Below the pieces are notes generated by a model. It saw nothing but the letters and a program-made list of their open reading frames with translations. It was not told where the DNA came from and ran no database searches. A stretch of DNA of 64,000 bases. Source: Phycisphaerae bacterium (lineage in GTDB: Bacteria; Planctomycetota; Phycisphaerae; Phycisphaerales; SM1A02). Below are positions 43,120 through 56,273 of the stretch, piece by piece (the stretch's first letter is position 1; each line of letters opens with the position of its first letter). Location of the stretch: the NCBI GenBank assembly GCA_002716385.1, contig PBAX01000015.1:1-64000 (forward strand). The letters are read 5' to 3'. Position numbers and translations under genes: made by a program.

Positions 43120-45303
43120 TCATGCCCGGCTATCTGACCGGTTCGTCCGTCTCAGACGGACACCCAAGCGGATGGCGTTTCCGATCACGGTGACATCGCT
43201 CAGGCCCATGGCAATGGCGGCCCAGATGGGCCCCGATGCCCCCAGAAGTCCAAAGGCGGCAATCGGGATCAGTGTGACGTTGTAGACGAAGGCGAAGAAG
43301 AGATTCTGTCGAATGGAGACCCGCGTCATGCGTGCGATGGAAATGGTGCGTGCCATGTTCGTGAGGCGGTCGCCGGGAATGATCACGTCGGCCGCTTCGA
43401 CTGCGATGTTGGTGCCGGTCGCCATGGCGACGCCGACATCGGCTTCCGCGAGCGCGGCGGCATCGTTGATGCCGTCGCCAACCATCATTGTTCGTTCGGG
43501 ACAATTCGCGATCCACTTCTGCTTGTCGTCCGGAGTCTGCTCTGCATGGACATTCGAACTGTCGATGCCGGCTTGCTTGGCGATCTCCAAAGCGGCGCTT
43601 CTTCGATCGCCCGACAGCATGTGAACCTCGACATCGAGTGCTTTCAGGTCGGCGATGGCCTGTGCCGCATCCGGACGAAGCGTGTCCGAGACCGTGATGG
43701 TTCCGATGGTTCGGTCATCCACAACGACACGACAGGAAGCGACGGCATCGCGGTTGACCTGGACGGTCCTCTGATCCACGAGACCCGTGACGCCTTGGCC
43801 CGGGTAGGCCTGGAAATCGGAGACGGCCGGTATCTCGAGGTTCTCCTCGGACGCATGGTTAACGATGGCCCGGGCAATCGGATGTTCACTGGCAGATTCG
43901 ACGGCCGCGGCCAGTCTCACCACCTCCTCCCTCGTTTCGCCCGATTCCGCCTGCACATCGACGACCTTCGGCAGGCCCGCGGTGAGTGTTCCGGTCTTGT
44001 CGAAGATCACGGTCTGCGTCAGTCCCGCCCGCTCGAGGGCAACGGCCGACTTGACCAGGATTCCATTCCGGGCCGCTTCACTCGCGGAGACCATGATCGC
44101 CATGGGTGTCGCCAGTCCCAATGCGCAGGGACATGAAATCACCAGAACGGTGACGGCGGCAATGAGACCGATCTGGAATGGAGTGATGTCCCCGTTTGTG
44201 ATGGCTGCTATGGACCAGCCGACGACGGTCAGCAACGCTATGGAAAGCACCAGTGGCACGAAGATGCTGCTGACTCGATCGGCCAGTCGTTCGATGCCCG
44301 CTTTCGTGGCGATCGCGTGTGTCACAAGATCCGCGATTCTCGCCACCGTCGTACCGGTTCCATCGACGGTGGCCTCGATGATCAGTCTGCCGGTCGTGTT
44401 GATGCTGCCTGCGGTAACCTGCTCTCCAACCTGACGGGGGATGGGGATGGGTTCCCCGGTGACGACGGATTCATCCAGTTCGGAGATGCCCTCGATGATG
44501 GTTCCATCAACGGCGACGCGAGCACCTGGTCGCACCAGCAGACGGTCACCCTTGAAGATCTTCTCGATAGCGACTTCGGTGATCTGTTCGTCATCATCGA
44601 TTCGCTCCGCCGTATCCGGCTGCATCTCCAGCAGCGTGCGAACCGCCGAGCCCGCCTTGGCGGTGGCTCTTGCCTCAAGCCAATGTCCGAGACTGATCAC
44701 GGCAAGCAGAGCGGTGGCTTCGGCGAAATACGTCATCTGATCATGCCGCACGCCAGCCAGGGTGAGAATCATGAGAATGACCGAATAGGACCAGGCTGTC
44801 AGGACACCGATGGAGACAAGCGTGTCCATGTTCGTGCCACCGCGTTTGAGCGCCCGCAGGGCCGAGGTGAAGAAGCCCTGACCGACCAGGATCACGGCCA
44901 GAGTGGAGCCACCGAACATCACCCACGGAAGCCACGCACCATGGGTCTCCGCTTCCAGCGACCAGTGGAGTATCTCCAGAGGGATCCAGACAGACATGCC
45001 CAGCAAGGCGCGCCATCCCCATTTCTGGGCGGCGGAATGCTGACGTTTTTCGAGATCGGTGCGGAGCGTGACGGGGGTCCATTGCGTTTCCCGCAGGGAG
45101 GCCTCGAATCCCTTGGCCTTGATGACCTCGATGGCCGTCGCCGCTTCGATGGGGCCGTCGAGACTGGCAACCGCCTGATGCAGGTCGACACGGACGTTGG
45201 CGGCTCCTGGAAGGCCTTCCAGAGCGGTTTGGACGTTGGCCACGCAGCTCGCACAATGCATGCCGTCGACCTGAAGTTCGAGAGTATTGGGTGAGTCGGT
45301 CAT
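43120..45303 (-). CDS. copA: copper-translocating P1B-type ATPase
   Basis: I start at the ATG at 45303 (727 aa); the track's GTG is five codons earlier, and neither has a clear ribosome-binding site. An HMA domain (VDGMHCASCVANV) is followed by eight TM helices, the TGE phosphatase loop (VVTGEPIPI), the ion-path motif SCPCALGLATP, the phosphorylation site DKTGTLT and the hinge GDGINDAAAL. The CPC motif places it with copper/silver pumps. It is divergent from a small unknown protein and upstream of the operon that includes an HMA lipoprotein; 122 bp separate it from DUF1800. Confidence 0.93.
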   Translation of the reverse strand: MTDSPNTLELQVDGMHCASCVANVQTALEGLPGAANVRVDLHQAVASLDGPIEAATAIEVIKAKGFEASLRETQWTPVTLRTDLEKRQHSAAQKWGWRALLGMSVWIPLEILHWSLEAETHGAWLPWVMFGGSTLAVILVGQGFFTSALRALKRGGTNMDTLVSIGVLTAWSYSVILMILTLAGVRHDQMTYFAEATALLAVISLGHWLEARATAKAGSAVRTLLEMQPDTAERIDDDEQITEVAIEKIFKGDRLLVRPGARVAVDGTIIEGISELDESVVTGEPIPIPRQVGEQVTAGSINTTGRLIIEATVDGTGTTVARIADLVTHAIATKAGIERLADRVSSIFVPLVLSIALLTVVGWSIAAITNGDITPFQIGLIAAVTVLVISCPCALGLATPMAIMVSASEAARNGILVKSAVALERAGLTQTVIFDKTGTLTAGLPKVVDVQAESGETREEVVRLAAAVESASEHPIARAIVNHASEENLEIPAVSDFQAYPGQGVTGLVDQRTVQVNRDAVASCRVVVDDRTIGTITVSDTLRPDAAQAIADLKALDVEVHMLSGDRRSAALEIAKQAGIDSSNVHAEQTPDDKQKWIANCPERTMMVGDGINDAAALAEADVGVAMATGTNIAVEAADVIIPGDRLTNMARTISIARMTRVSIRQNLFFAFVYNVTLIPIAAFGLLGASGPIWAAIAMGLSDVTVIGNAIRLGVRLRRTNRSDSRA

Positions 45304-45312
45304 GTCTACGGG

Positions 45313-45323
45313 GTACACTGTAC
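45313..45323. promoter_or_regulatory. palindrome between copA and the divergent gene
   Basis: gtaca-c-tgtac (11 nt) is perfect around a single base. It lies 9 bp upstream of the copA ATG and 5 bp upstream of the divergent ATG. Its half-site TACA/TGTA is close to the TACANNTGTA copper box of CopY-type repressors, but with one spacer base instead of two. Confidence 0.3.
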
Positions 45324-45328
45324 GTCAC

Positions 45329-45655
45329 ATGAGTCGTTCGAAGGTTGAATTTGGTTCCTCCGTTGCCATCCGGCATTGCCCGGTTGGGAGTGTCTCTGTG
45401 GCGGTTCTGGCCATGGTGCTTCTGGCAACGGCCGGCAGCTTCGGTCCCTCGACGATTGTGAGGCCTGTGGCAGGCCCCCAGGTCCTCTCCGTTCTGGCCC
45501 TGTCAGTTCATCATCCAGCCATCAGTGGTGGTGATCTCGAGCAGGACAGGCCTCGCGGTGTTGAAACGGTTCGAGTCGTCCAGCCCGATCTCATCCGGCT
45601 GGAAGCACTTCGGATGGGTAGCCAGCGGTTGAATCTCCCGCCACCCCGAGCGTGA
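45329..45655 (+). CDS. small exported or membrane protein of unknown function
   Basis: The start is the ATG at 45329 (108 aa), just after the palindrome; the track's longer version overlaps copA. It has one hydrophobic segment (GSVSVAVLAMVLLATAGSFG) and a Pro/Val-rich remainder. The last residues are NLPPPRA. There is no good ribosome-binding site. It is divergent from copA and could be regulated with it. Not recognised. Confidence 0.5.
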   Translation: MSRSKVEFGSSVAIRHCPVGSVSVAVLAMVLLATAGSFGPSTIVRPVAGPQVLSVLALSVHHPAISGGDLEQDRPRGVETVRVVQPDLIRLEALRMGSQRLNLPPPRA

Positions 45656-45661
45656 CTGAAG

Positions 45662-45677
45662 GGCATCGATCGATGCC
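45662..45677. promoter_or_regulatory. perfect 16-bp palindrome upstream of secA
   Basis: ggcatcgatcgatgcc is its own reverse complement. It lies 6 bp after the stop at 45655 and 63 bp before the secA start. It has no T tract, so an operator is as likely as a terminator. Confidence 0.35.
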
Positions 45678-45740
45678 TGGCAGATTTGCGTTCGTCGTCA
45701 TGCGATAGTTTTCATAGTCAATGTAATCATGAGGTGGGCC

Positions 45741-49880
<4,140 letters not shown>

Positions 49881-49912
49881 CAGCTAGATGCCTACGGCTC
49901 CGTTCGTCCGCG

Positions 49913-51082
49913 TCACGATTCTGCACGAACGTTTCCGCCGATCACTGAGATGATGGTGGCGGTCGCGATGACCACGATCACTGGTGGCAGCAGCCACCAT
50001 CTGGTCTCGTGAATCATCCCAATCTCGGCCATCGGCATCGCAATCAGCAGTCCGATGATCAGCAGACTGATCATGCCGACGGTCTGTCGGGCGTTGCCAA
50101 GCATGAACGCGAGAATCCAGGCGGGGAATACTAGGCCGTAGAGGCCTAGGAAACGGAGATACGTGTCATCCAGCCAGTCACGTGCGATGTCGAAGAAGCA
50201 GGTGAGCCAGAGCAGGAATCCGATGGCGACACCGATCAATGAAAGGCCCGAGAGCAGGGTTGTGCTGCCCCAGCCATGCTTGGCTTCAAGCAGACGTATC
50301 TCTCGCAGATGCGCGCTCATAGTGAAGGTGGTCTGATAGAAGAGGAAGGGCAGTATCAAGTTCCATGTGTCGAAGGAATCGAAGCTGAAATAGGTGGTGA
50401 CGAACAGCAGTACTGCGAAGAAGGAGATGCCGAATACACCGAAGGCATGTCGGCTGGGGGCCAGTTGCCTCGCTCGATGAAATGTGGGATCAAGCCAGGG
50501 GCAGGCGAGGAAACCGAGAATGATGATGGGTGCCAGTGGCCAGAGTTCCACATCCGGTTCCGTTCCGGATGAACCGATCGTGTCGCTGAATCCGTTGCCC
50601 GATGCCACCCATGTTCCCATCGTCGCCAGAAACACCAGCGTGCCCAGCCATGGCCAGACCTTCCAGGGCAACCAGCTTGCGACGATGGCGATGGCGAACG
50701 CCACAAGCGGGACGATCAGACCCGGCAGCGTGCCCTCGAGCATCGTGGGCATCCAGCCCCGGCCCCCGAAGATGAAGGCCAGGAAGAAGAGTTGATAGGC
50801 GATCGTGGCGACGGAGAACCATCTCATTGGTCCTCGGTGACGTGCGACAAGTGTTTCGGATTGCCTGCGAGAGCGGATCAGATATCCCATGCCCGCGCAG
50901 CCGAGCACGTTCGGAATGGCGAATACCCAGAAGCCCGGCCAGCCGTACTGGGTCAGCAGGACAAGCGGTAGCCACATGCCGATGCACCAGGTCCAGCTTG
51001 AGGTCAGGAAGAGGCCCCAGCCTGCTGTCGAGGTGGCGGTGCGCAGGGGTGCAGTCATGTTCTGAGAATACCGGGTCTTCAC
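49913..51082 (-). CDS. multi-spanning membrane protein of unknown function
   Basis: The GTG at 51082 overlaps the upstream stop (GTGA), giving 389 aa; an ATG eight codons later is possible. About ten or eleven TM helices are present. The first reads WTWCIGMWLPLVLLTQYGWPGFW, reminiscent of the sodium-solute-symporter family, but the usual sodium-site motifs were not found. It may be a transporter or a membrane enzyme. Coupled to the thioesterase-like gene. Confidence 0.7.
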   Translation of the reverse strand: MKTRYSQNMTAPLRTATSTAGWGLFLTSSWTWCIGMWLPLVLLTQYGWPGFWVFAIPNVLGCAGMGYLIRSRRQSETLVARHRGPMRWFSVATIAYQLFFLAFIFGGRGWMPTMLEGTLPGLIVPLVAFAIAIVASWLPWKVWPWLGTLVFLATMGTWVASGNGFSDTIGSSGTEPDVELWPLAPIIILGFLACPWLDPTFHRARQLAPSRHAFGVFGISFFAVLLFVTTYFSFDSFDTWNLILPFLFYQTTFTMSAHLREIRLLEAKHGWGSTTLLSGLSLIGVAIGFLLWLTCFFDIARDWLDDTYLRFLGLYGLVFPAWILAFMLGNARQTVGMISLLIIGLLIAMPMAEIGMIHETRWWLLPPVIVVIATATIISVIGGNVRAES

Positions 51083-51672
51083 ACTCGACGTTTGCGTTGC
51101 CGCAACATCGACTTTGGTGTGCAGTGGAATGTCAGGTTGCAGCGGCCAACCCGCATCTGGCGTCCCTTGTCCTTGATGATCTGGGAGACGTCCATCTGAA
51201 GATCGATGTTGAATTCGCCACCCTTGGCGATGAGATCACGGATTCGCCGGGAAGCGTCCTCGCCGTCCGTGATGCCGTAGACCGCTGGGCCGAGGCATGG
51301 ACGGAGGAACTTGTAGTGCATGTCCTTGCAGACCACGGCATAGTTGGTTCCACATTCGCTGAACACGAACATGCCGGCCGCCACTTCCGAGTTTCCGAGC
51401 AGGGCGGCACCGGCCATCGCGTTGTACCAGTTCCTGTTGACCCGCTTGAAGGGAAGAATCGCGGTAAATCGATCAGTCCCCACCTTTTTCATGGTGATGC
51501 CGGATCTCCACGCGAACGGGAGCCATATCAATGAGCAGACACGGTGCCAGAAGTTGTTTCGTGTACTGAGCCGACTGATGAAATCATCAAGGCGGTTATA
51601 CAGGGACCTCTTGGGAGCCGGAAGCGTGGCAGCCGTTGAGCACATGGCGGGTTTTTGGTTCGATGTGGACAT
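51079..51672 (-). CDS. DUF4442/PaaI-type hotdog thioesterase-like protein
   Basis: The 197-residue protein has a DUF4442-type block near NRNWYNAMAGAALLGNSEVAAGMFV, which matches the HGG...S-type region of hotdog thioesterases, and later strands VCKDMHYKFLRPC. It probably hydrolyses an acyl-CoA, though the catalytic residues are not certain. The N-terminus is basic and non-secretory. Its stop overlaps the GTG of the following membrane protein. Confidence 0.75.
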   Translation of the reverse strand: MSTSNQKPAMCSTAATLPAPKRSLYNRLDDFISRLSTRNNFWHRVCSLIWLPFAWRSGITMKKVGTDRFTAILPFKRVNRNWYNAMAGAALLGNSEVAAGMFVFSECGTNYAVVCKDMHYKFLRPCLGPAVYGITDGEDASRRIRDLIAKGGEFNIDLQMDVSQIIKDKGRQMRVGRCNLTFHCTPKSMLRQRKRRV

Positions 51673-51775
51673 TGTGTATCTGGGATCCAGGCATTGACGT
51701 GGAGGCGTCGGGTAAGCATCCTACGCTCTTGATGGCCCGGAGGGAATCCACCTTTCGGCGAATTGGAGGCATGAA

Positions 51776-52612
51776 ATGCCAATATCAGCTCTGGGAGTGT
51801 GTTCTTGGAGCCTGCAACCGGATTCCCCCGAGGATCTGGTGAAAAGGCTTGAACTTACCGGTCTCAATCGCGCTCAAATCGCCTTGTCACCGGCTGTCAG
51901 TGATCGCGATCGCTGGGGGAACCTGATTCCAGTACTTCTGGAATCCGGAAAATCAATCGCCAGCGGAATGATGGCCCCGGTTGGCGAGGACTACAGCACA
52001 CTGGAATCGATCGCCAGAACGGGTGGCATTCGTCCTTCGGCCACATGGCCCGCGAACGAGGCCATGGCGAGGGCGATGGCGGTACTGGCCGGCAAGGCTG
52101 GCATCGATCTGGTCACGCTTCATGCGGGTTTTCTTCCGCATGATCCCGAGGATCCGGAACGATCTTCGATGGTGTCGAGGCTGCGACTGCTGGGATCGAT
52201 CTTCGCCGATCAGGGATGTCGTCTCGGCTTCGAGACTGGTCAGGAATCGGCCTCGACGTTGTTGGAAGTCCTTGAAGAAATCGGCCATCCTTCAATTGGT
52301 GTGAATTTCGATCCAGCCAACATGATCCTCTACGGAATGGGGGATCCGGTCGAAGCCGTCGATGTACTGAGTGATCACATCCTCCAGATACACATAAAGG
52401 ATGCAGTGGCATCCAAGGTGCCAGGGGAATGGGGATCGGAGGTGGCTGCTGGTTCCGGTGAGGTCGATTGGCCGCGTTTCCTGGCGGCGGTTCAGTCACT
52501 GGACCAGAACGTCGAAGCCATTATCGAGCGAGAGGCGGGCTCGCAGAGAGTGGATGATGTCCACGGGGCCGTCAATCTGGTGCGTGAGCACGTCGAATTG
52601 GAGATCGCATGA
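51776..52612 (+). CDS. sugar phosphate isomerase/epimerase-like TIM barrel (AP endonuclease 2 family)
   Basis: The 278-residue protein starts at an ATG after GGAGG and reads like the xylose-isomerase-like TIM-barrel superfamily: [36 protein letters not shown] and ILQIHIKDA, with conserved Glu, Asp and His metal ligands. Such proteins isomerise or epimerise sugars or polyols; the substrate is unknown. It overlaps the next gene by ATGA. Confidence 0.88.
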
Positions 52613-54390
52613 AACAGTTGATCGTCCTTCTGGTGTTTTCCGGGCTTGCGTCATGCGTGTCCAGACCGTTGGCGACTCATACGCAGCAGGCCTATGTCTC
52701 CGGTGCCGTGGCCGCCGATCATCCGATCGCCTCGCAAGCAGGTGTGGACATGCTCAATCAGGGTGGCAACGCGATCGACGCCGCTGTGGCAACGAGCTTC
52801 TGCCTGTCAGTTGTGCATCCCTTCAGTTGTGGAGTCGGTGGTGGCGGTTTCATGCTCGTGCGACTTCCATCGACGAGTTCTCGCGGTTCGGTCGAGATGG
52901 TGCTTGATTACCGGGAGATGGCGCCCGCGGCAGTGGGTCCGGACTTCTATGTCGATCGTTCAAGGGTCGCCAGTCGATTTGGCGGGGCGGCATGCGGCGT
53001 TCCCGGAACGGTTGCCGGTCTCTGGAAGGCCCATGAGGAATGGGGTCGTCTGCCATGGTCGACGTTGCTGCAGCCCGCCATAGAGGCCGCCGAGAATGGA
53101 GTGGCGGTGAACAGGGCCTGGCTCGAGGCCGCCGACTGGGTCGCTCGTATCCGAGATGGGAATCCCGATCTTCATTCCGCGTCTCAATGGGTCTGGGCCA
53201 ATCTCTGTGGATCGGGACAGCTTGAACTTGGCACGGTCATCAAGCAGCCTGAACAGGCTCGATTGCTTAGAAGGATCGCGGCATCGGGCCCTTCCGCCTT
53301 CTATGAAGGCGAAGTGGCCGATGCCATCGTCGAGACGGCCGGAAGGCATGGTGGTGTCATGACCAGGGAGGATCTCGCCTCGTATCGAGTGGATGAGAAG
53401 CCGCCATTGAAGAGTGAAGTGGTTCTCGACCGCTATCAGCTTCTTTCGATGCCTCCACCAAGCAGTGGTGGCATCGCGATGCAGGCAATGCTCGGCATCA
53501 TCGATCACAGAGTGGATGATGTTGAGAATCTGAGGCCCGAATCACCACAGTGGATCCATCTGGTCGTGGAGTCCATGAGACATGCCTTCGCCGATCGAGC
53601 CAGATACATGGCGGATGGAAAGCAGGTATCAGTTCCGGTTGAGCGGATGTTGGATCCGGCTCGTATCCGGGAAGTATCCGAGTCGATCCGATTCGATGCG
53701 ATCAGTACCCGTGAAGCGGCTGGTGTCGTGCCTCCGCCTGATGACGCGGGAACAAGTCACTTCTGTGTGTATACGGCGGATGGTTCGGCAGTGTCCTGCA
53801 CGGAGACGATCAATCTCTCCTTTGGTTCCCTGGTCGCCGTTCCGGAATGGGGCATCGTGCTCAACGACGAGATGGACGACTTCACGACCATGTCCGGCAA
53901 GGCCAATGCCTTCGGACTGCGTCAATCCGATGGGAATCTACCGGGCCCCGGAAAACGTCCGATCTCCTCGATGTCGCCGACGATCGTGATGGATGGCGAT
54001 CGGGTTCGTCTGCTTGCGGGTGCTTCAGGAGGCCCACGGATCATCAATGGAACACTTCAGGCGATCATCGATGTCCTGCTCTTCGACATGACGCCGGTCG
54101 AGGCGTTGAGCCAGCCGAGGTTCCATCATCAATGGATGCCGGATCGGCTGGATTTCGAGGAATCGTGGTCCGATCAGGATGTTGTGGATCGCCTCGAGGC
54201 ACTCGGTTACAGGACAGGTACGAGACCGAGTGTCGGCAAGGTGCAGATGATCGAGGTGCTTCCCGACGGCGTCATTCTTCCAGCAAGCGATCCTCGCAAG
54301 GGGGGGCGGCCCGCTGGTGTGGATCCTGTGATCATCGACGAGGATCCGGGGTTTGGAAGAGTCGCCGTCCCTTCCCGGGGCGTACACTGA
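52609..54390 (+). CDS. ggt: gamma-glutamyltransferase lipoprotein
   Basis: The 593-residue precursor starts in an ATGA overlap with the isomerase-like gene. It has a lipobox (LASC) rather than the usual soluble signal. Family motifs are [26 protein letters not shown] at the N-terminus, GVGGGGFML, and [29 protein letters not shown], in which the Thr of TSH is the autoprocessing nucleophile that starts the small subunit. It transfers or hydrolyses gamma-glutamyl groups of glutathione-like peptides outside the cytoplasm. A lipid anchor would keep it at the membrane. Confidence 0.95.
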
Positions 54391-54394
54391 ACCC

Positions 54395-54688
54395 ATGCCG
54401 ACCTACACATATCAAGTCGTTACCGATGACGGTTCGGAGGGCGAGATCTTCGAAGTCGTACAGCCGATGTCCGATGAGCCGCTGACTAAGCATCCTGAGA
54501 CCGGGGTGGAAGTGCGTCGCATTCCGTCGCTGCCCAACATCGCCGGCAACTGGTCCGATGCAACCACCAAGTCCAAACTGTCCAACAAGAATCTGGATCG
54601 ACTCGGTTTCACCAAGTATGAAAAGGCCGGCGACGGCCACTATGAGAAACGAGCGGGCAAGGGGCCCGACACGATCTCCGCGGACTGA
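54395..54688 (+). CDS. FmdB-like protein lacking zinc-ribbon cysteines
   Basis: I start at the ATG at 54395, 4 bp after the ggt stop (97 aa). The N-terminus MPTYTYQVVTDDGSEGEIFEV follows the FmdB-family pattern MPTYxYxCxxCGxxFE, and EPLTKHPETGVEVRRI parallels the second CPxCG knuckle. All four zinc-binding Cys are replaced, so the fold, if kept, does not bind zinc in the usual way. The C-terminal half (SKLSNKNLDRLGFTKYEKAG) is charged. Function unknown; it is probably co-transcribed with ggt. Confidence 0.75.
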   Translation: MPTYTYQVVTDDGSEGEIFEVVQPMSDEPLTKHPETGVEVRRIPSLPNIAGNWSDATTKSKLSNKNLDRLGFTKYEKAGDGHYEKRAGKGPDTISAD

Positions 54689-54720
54689 TCATCTCCGGTC
54701 CGAAGAGATACCACAAGACC

Positions 54721-55368
54721 ATGGCACATCCACGCAGTGTTCTCCTAACAGTCTTCGTTCTGTTCGCTTCTTTGAGCGGATGTTCACAGGCCTCCAAGTC
54801 GCTGAGCGGCCAGCAGCTCCGTTCGAACATCGCCACGGTCGAGAAGTGGATGACGGGCACCTTCGAGTCTTCGGCTACCGGGGACAGGATTGTTCAGGCC
54901 CGCATATGGAAGTTCCTCGATGACGGCCCGTGGTTCTACAGCGAGCATTCAAGGCAGGGTGATTCCGGTCAGCCGATCAGGCAGCGCATCGTCAGACTCG
55001 AGATCGAAACGGATGGTTCGGTCGCCATGGACATGTTCGCCATCCCGGGCAATCCGCTCGAGTATCCAGCGCCCTGGCAGGGGAACGGTTCCATGGGAGG
55101 GCTTCAGCCGAGGGTATTGGATCCTCTCATTGGATGCAGGATCGTCCTTCAGAAGATCGATGCGAACGAGTTCGCGGGTGAGACCGAGGGTGACGGTTGT
55201 CCGTCAAGTCGAGACGGGGCCACGCATGAGACGACTCGGATCACGCTTCGATCGAATCGCATGATGCTTCTGAGTCGGGGCTTCGATGCCAACGGCAAGC
55301 AGGTTTGGGGTTCGACATCGGGTGCGGTCACCTTCAATCGCACATCCCGTACACCTCCAGAGGAATAG
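54721..55368 (+). CDS. CpeT/CpcT-family lipoprotein
   Basis: The 215-residue protein has a lipobox (SLSGC) and a domain matching CpeT/CpcT (DUF1001): VEKWMTGTFES, ARIWKFLDDGPWFYSEHSRQ, IRQRIVRLEIE, DPLIGCRIVLQKID, SRDGATHETTRI and a VWGSTSGAV end. In cyanobacteria these are bilin lyases for phycobiliproteins. No phycobiliprotein genes are seen, and the family also occurs in non-phototrophs. It is more likely to bind a lipid or pigment, or to have an unrelated surface role. Confidence 0.85.
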   Translation: MAHPRSVLLTVFVLFASLSGCSQASKSLSGQQLRSNIATVEKWMTGTFESSATGDRIVQARIWKFLDDGPWFYSEHSRQGDSGQPIRQRIVRLEIETDGSVAMDMFAIPGNPLEYPAPWQGNGSMGGLQPRVLDPLIGCRIVLQKIDANEFAGETEGDGCPSSRDGATHETTRITLRSNRMMLLSRGFDANGKQVWGSTSGAVTFNRTSRTPPEE

Positions 55369-55396
55369 AAAAGGCCGCTCCCTGAAGGAGCGGCCT
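55368..55396 (-). terminator. bidirectional terminator between the CpeT-like gene and tsf
   Basis: aggccgctcc (55372-55381) pairs with ggagcggcct (55387-55396) around ctgaa. On the minus strand it is followed by TTTTC, so it ends the rpsB-tsf transcript; it may also end the plus-strand transcript. Confidence 0.85.
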
Positions 55397-55424
55397 CGCT
55401 GTTCTGACTGGTGGTCGGATCGAC

Positions 55425-56213
55425 TCAGCCGCCAAGCGTGTAGCGGACGAAGTGGGTGATCTTCGCGTCTGCAGGCAGCAGTTCCTCGATGGTCTTGGTC
55501 TCATCGAGCACGTACTTCTGCTTGATCAGCGTGTTCTCCTCGAGGAACTTCCTGACCTTACCTTCGGCGATCTTGCCGGCGATCTCGTCGTTCTTTCCGG
55601 ATTCCTTGGCTTCGGCGAGACCCTTGTTGCGGATCTGGTCGAGCTGTTCCTCGGAAACGTCATCGGGTCCGATGGCGTCTGGATCGTGGAACACGATGTG
55701 CTGGCAGATGCCCTTGAGGACATCATCTGGAACCGTGCCTTCTACTCGAAGGAGGCAGGCTCGCTTGCCATCGTGATGTACGTAGCTGCCGTAGCTGCCG
55801 CCTTCGAACTTCTGACCTCTGGTGTAGTTGGCATTCTCGCCGGTCTTGATTCGGACATCGTCAACCAGCTTCTGGATATCGTCGTTGACGGCGATATCAC
55901 CGGCGGGGTGACCCATGGCGATCTTGCAGATGCTGTCGACCATTGAGACGAAGTCTTCGTTCTTCGCAGTGAAGTCGGTTTCGGTCTTGATTTCGACGAT
56001 CACGGCTGCATCCCCATCGATGTGAATGCCAATGCGGCCCTCACCGGTGGTTCGTTCCGTTCGCTTGTCCATCTTGCCCTTACGCTTCTTGCGAATCCAT
56101 TCCTCGGCGGCGGTCATGTCGCCATCGGTGGCCTTCAAGGCCTCCTTGCAGTCCATCATGCCAAGTCCGGTCTTCTGACGAAGGGACATCACGTCCTTTG
56201 CAGCAATGCTCAC
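55425..56213 (-). CDS. tsf: elongation factor Ts
   Basis: I start at the GTG at 56213, with AGGAG ~8 nt upstream, giving 262 residues beginning VSIAAKDVMSLRQKTGLGMMDCKEAL, the usual EF-Ts N-terminus; the track's longer ORF runs into the intergenic region. EF-Ts exchanges GDP on EF-Tu. TDFTAKNEDFV is the conserved core contact region. It is 60 bp after rpsB, the common order. Confidence 0.97.
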   Translation of the reverse strand: MSIAAKDVMSLRQKTGLGMMDCKEALKATDGDMTAAEEWIRKKRKGKMDKRTERTTGEGRIGIHIDGDAAVIVEIKTETDFTAKNEDFVSMVDSICKIAMGHPAGDIAVNDDIQKLVDDVRIKTGENANYTRGQKFEGGSYGSYVHHDGKRACLLRVEGTVPDDVLKGICQHIVFHDPDAIGPDDVSEEQLDQIRNKGLAEAKESGKNDEIAGKIAEGKVRKFLEENTLIKQKYVLDETKTIEELLPADAKITHFVRYTLGG

Positions 56214-56273
56214 GGTCAATACTCCTGGTTCGGATCCCTGTGGTTCCAAGGGATCGAAGATCAAATCAGTTAA

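Noticed and set aside
44317-45294. 325-aa plus-strand ORF opposite the copper ATPase
   Set aside because: Antisense shadow of copA, whose motifs are unambiguous.
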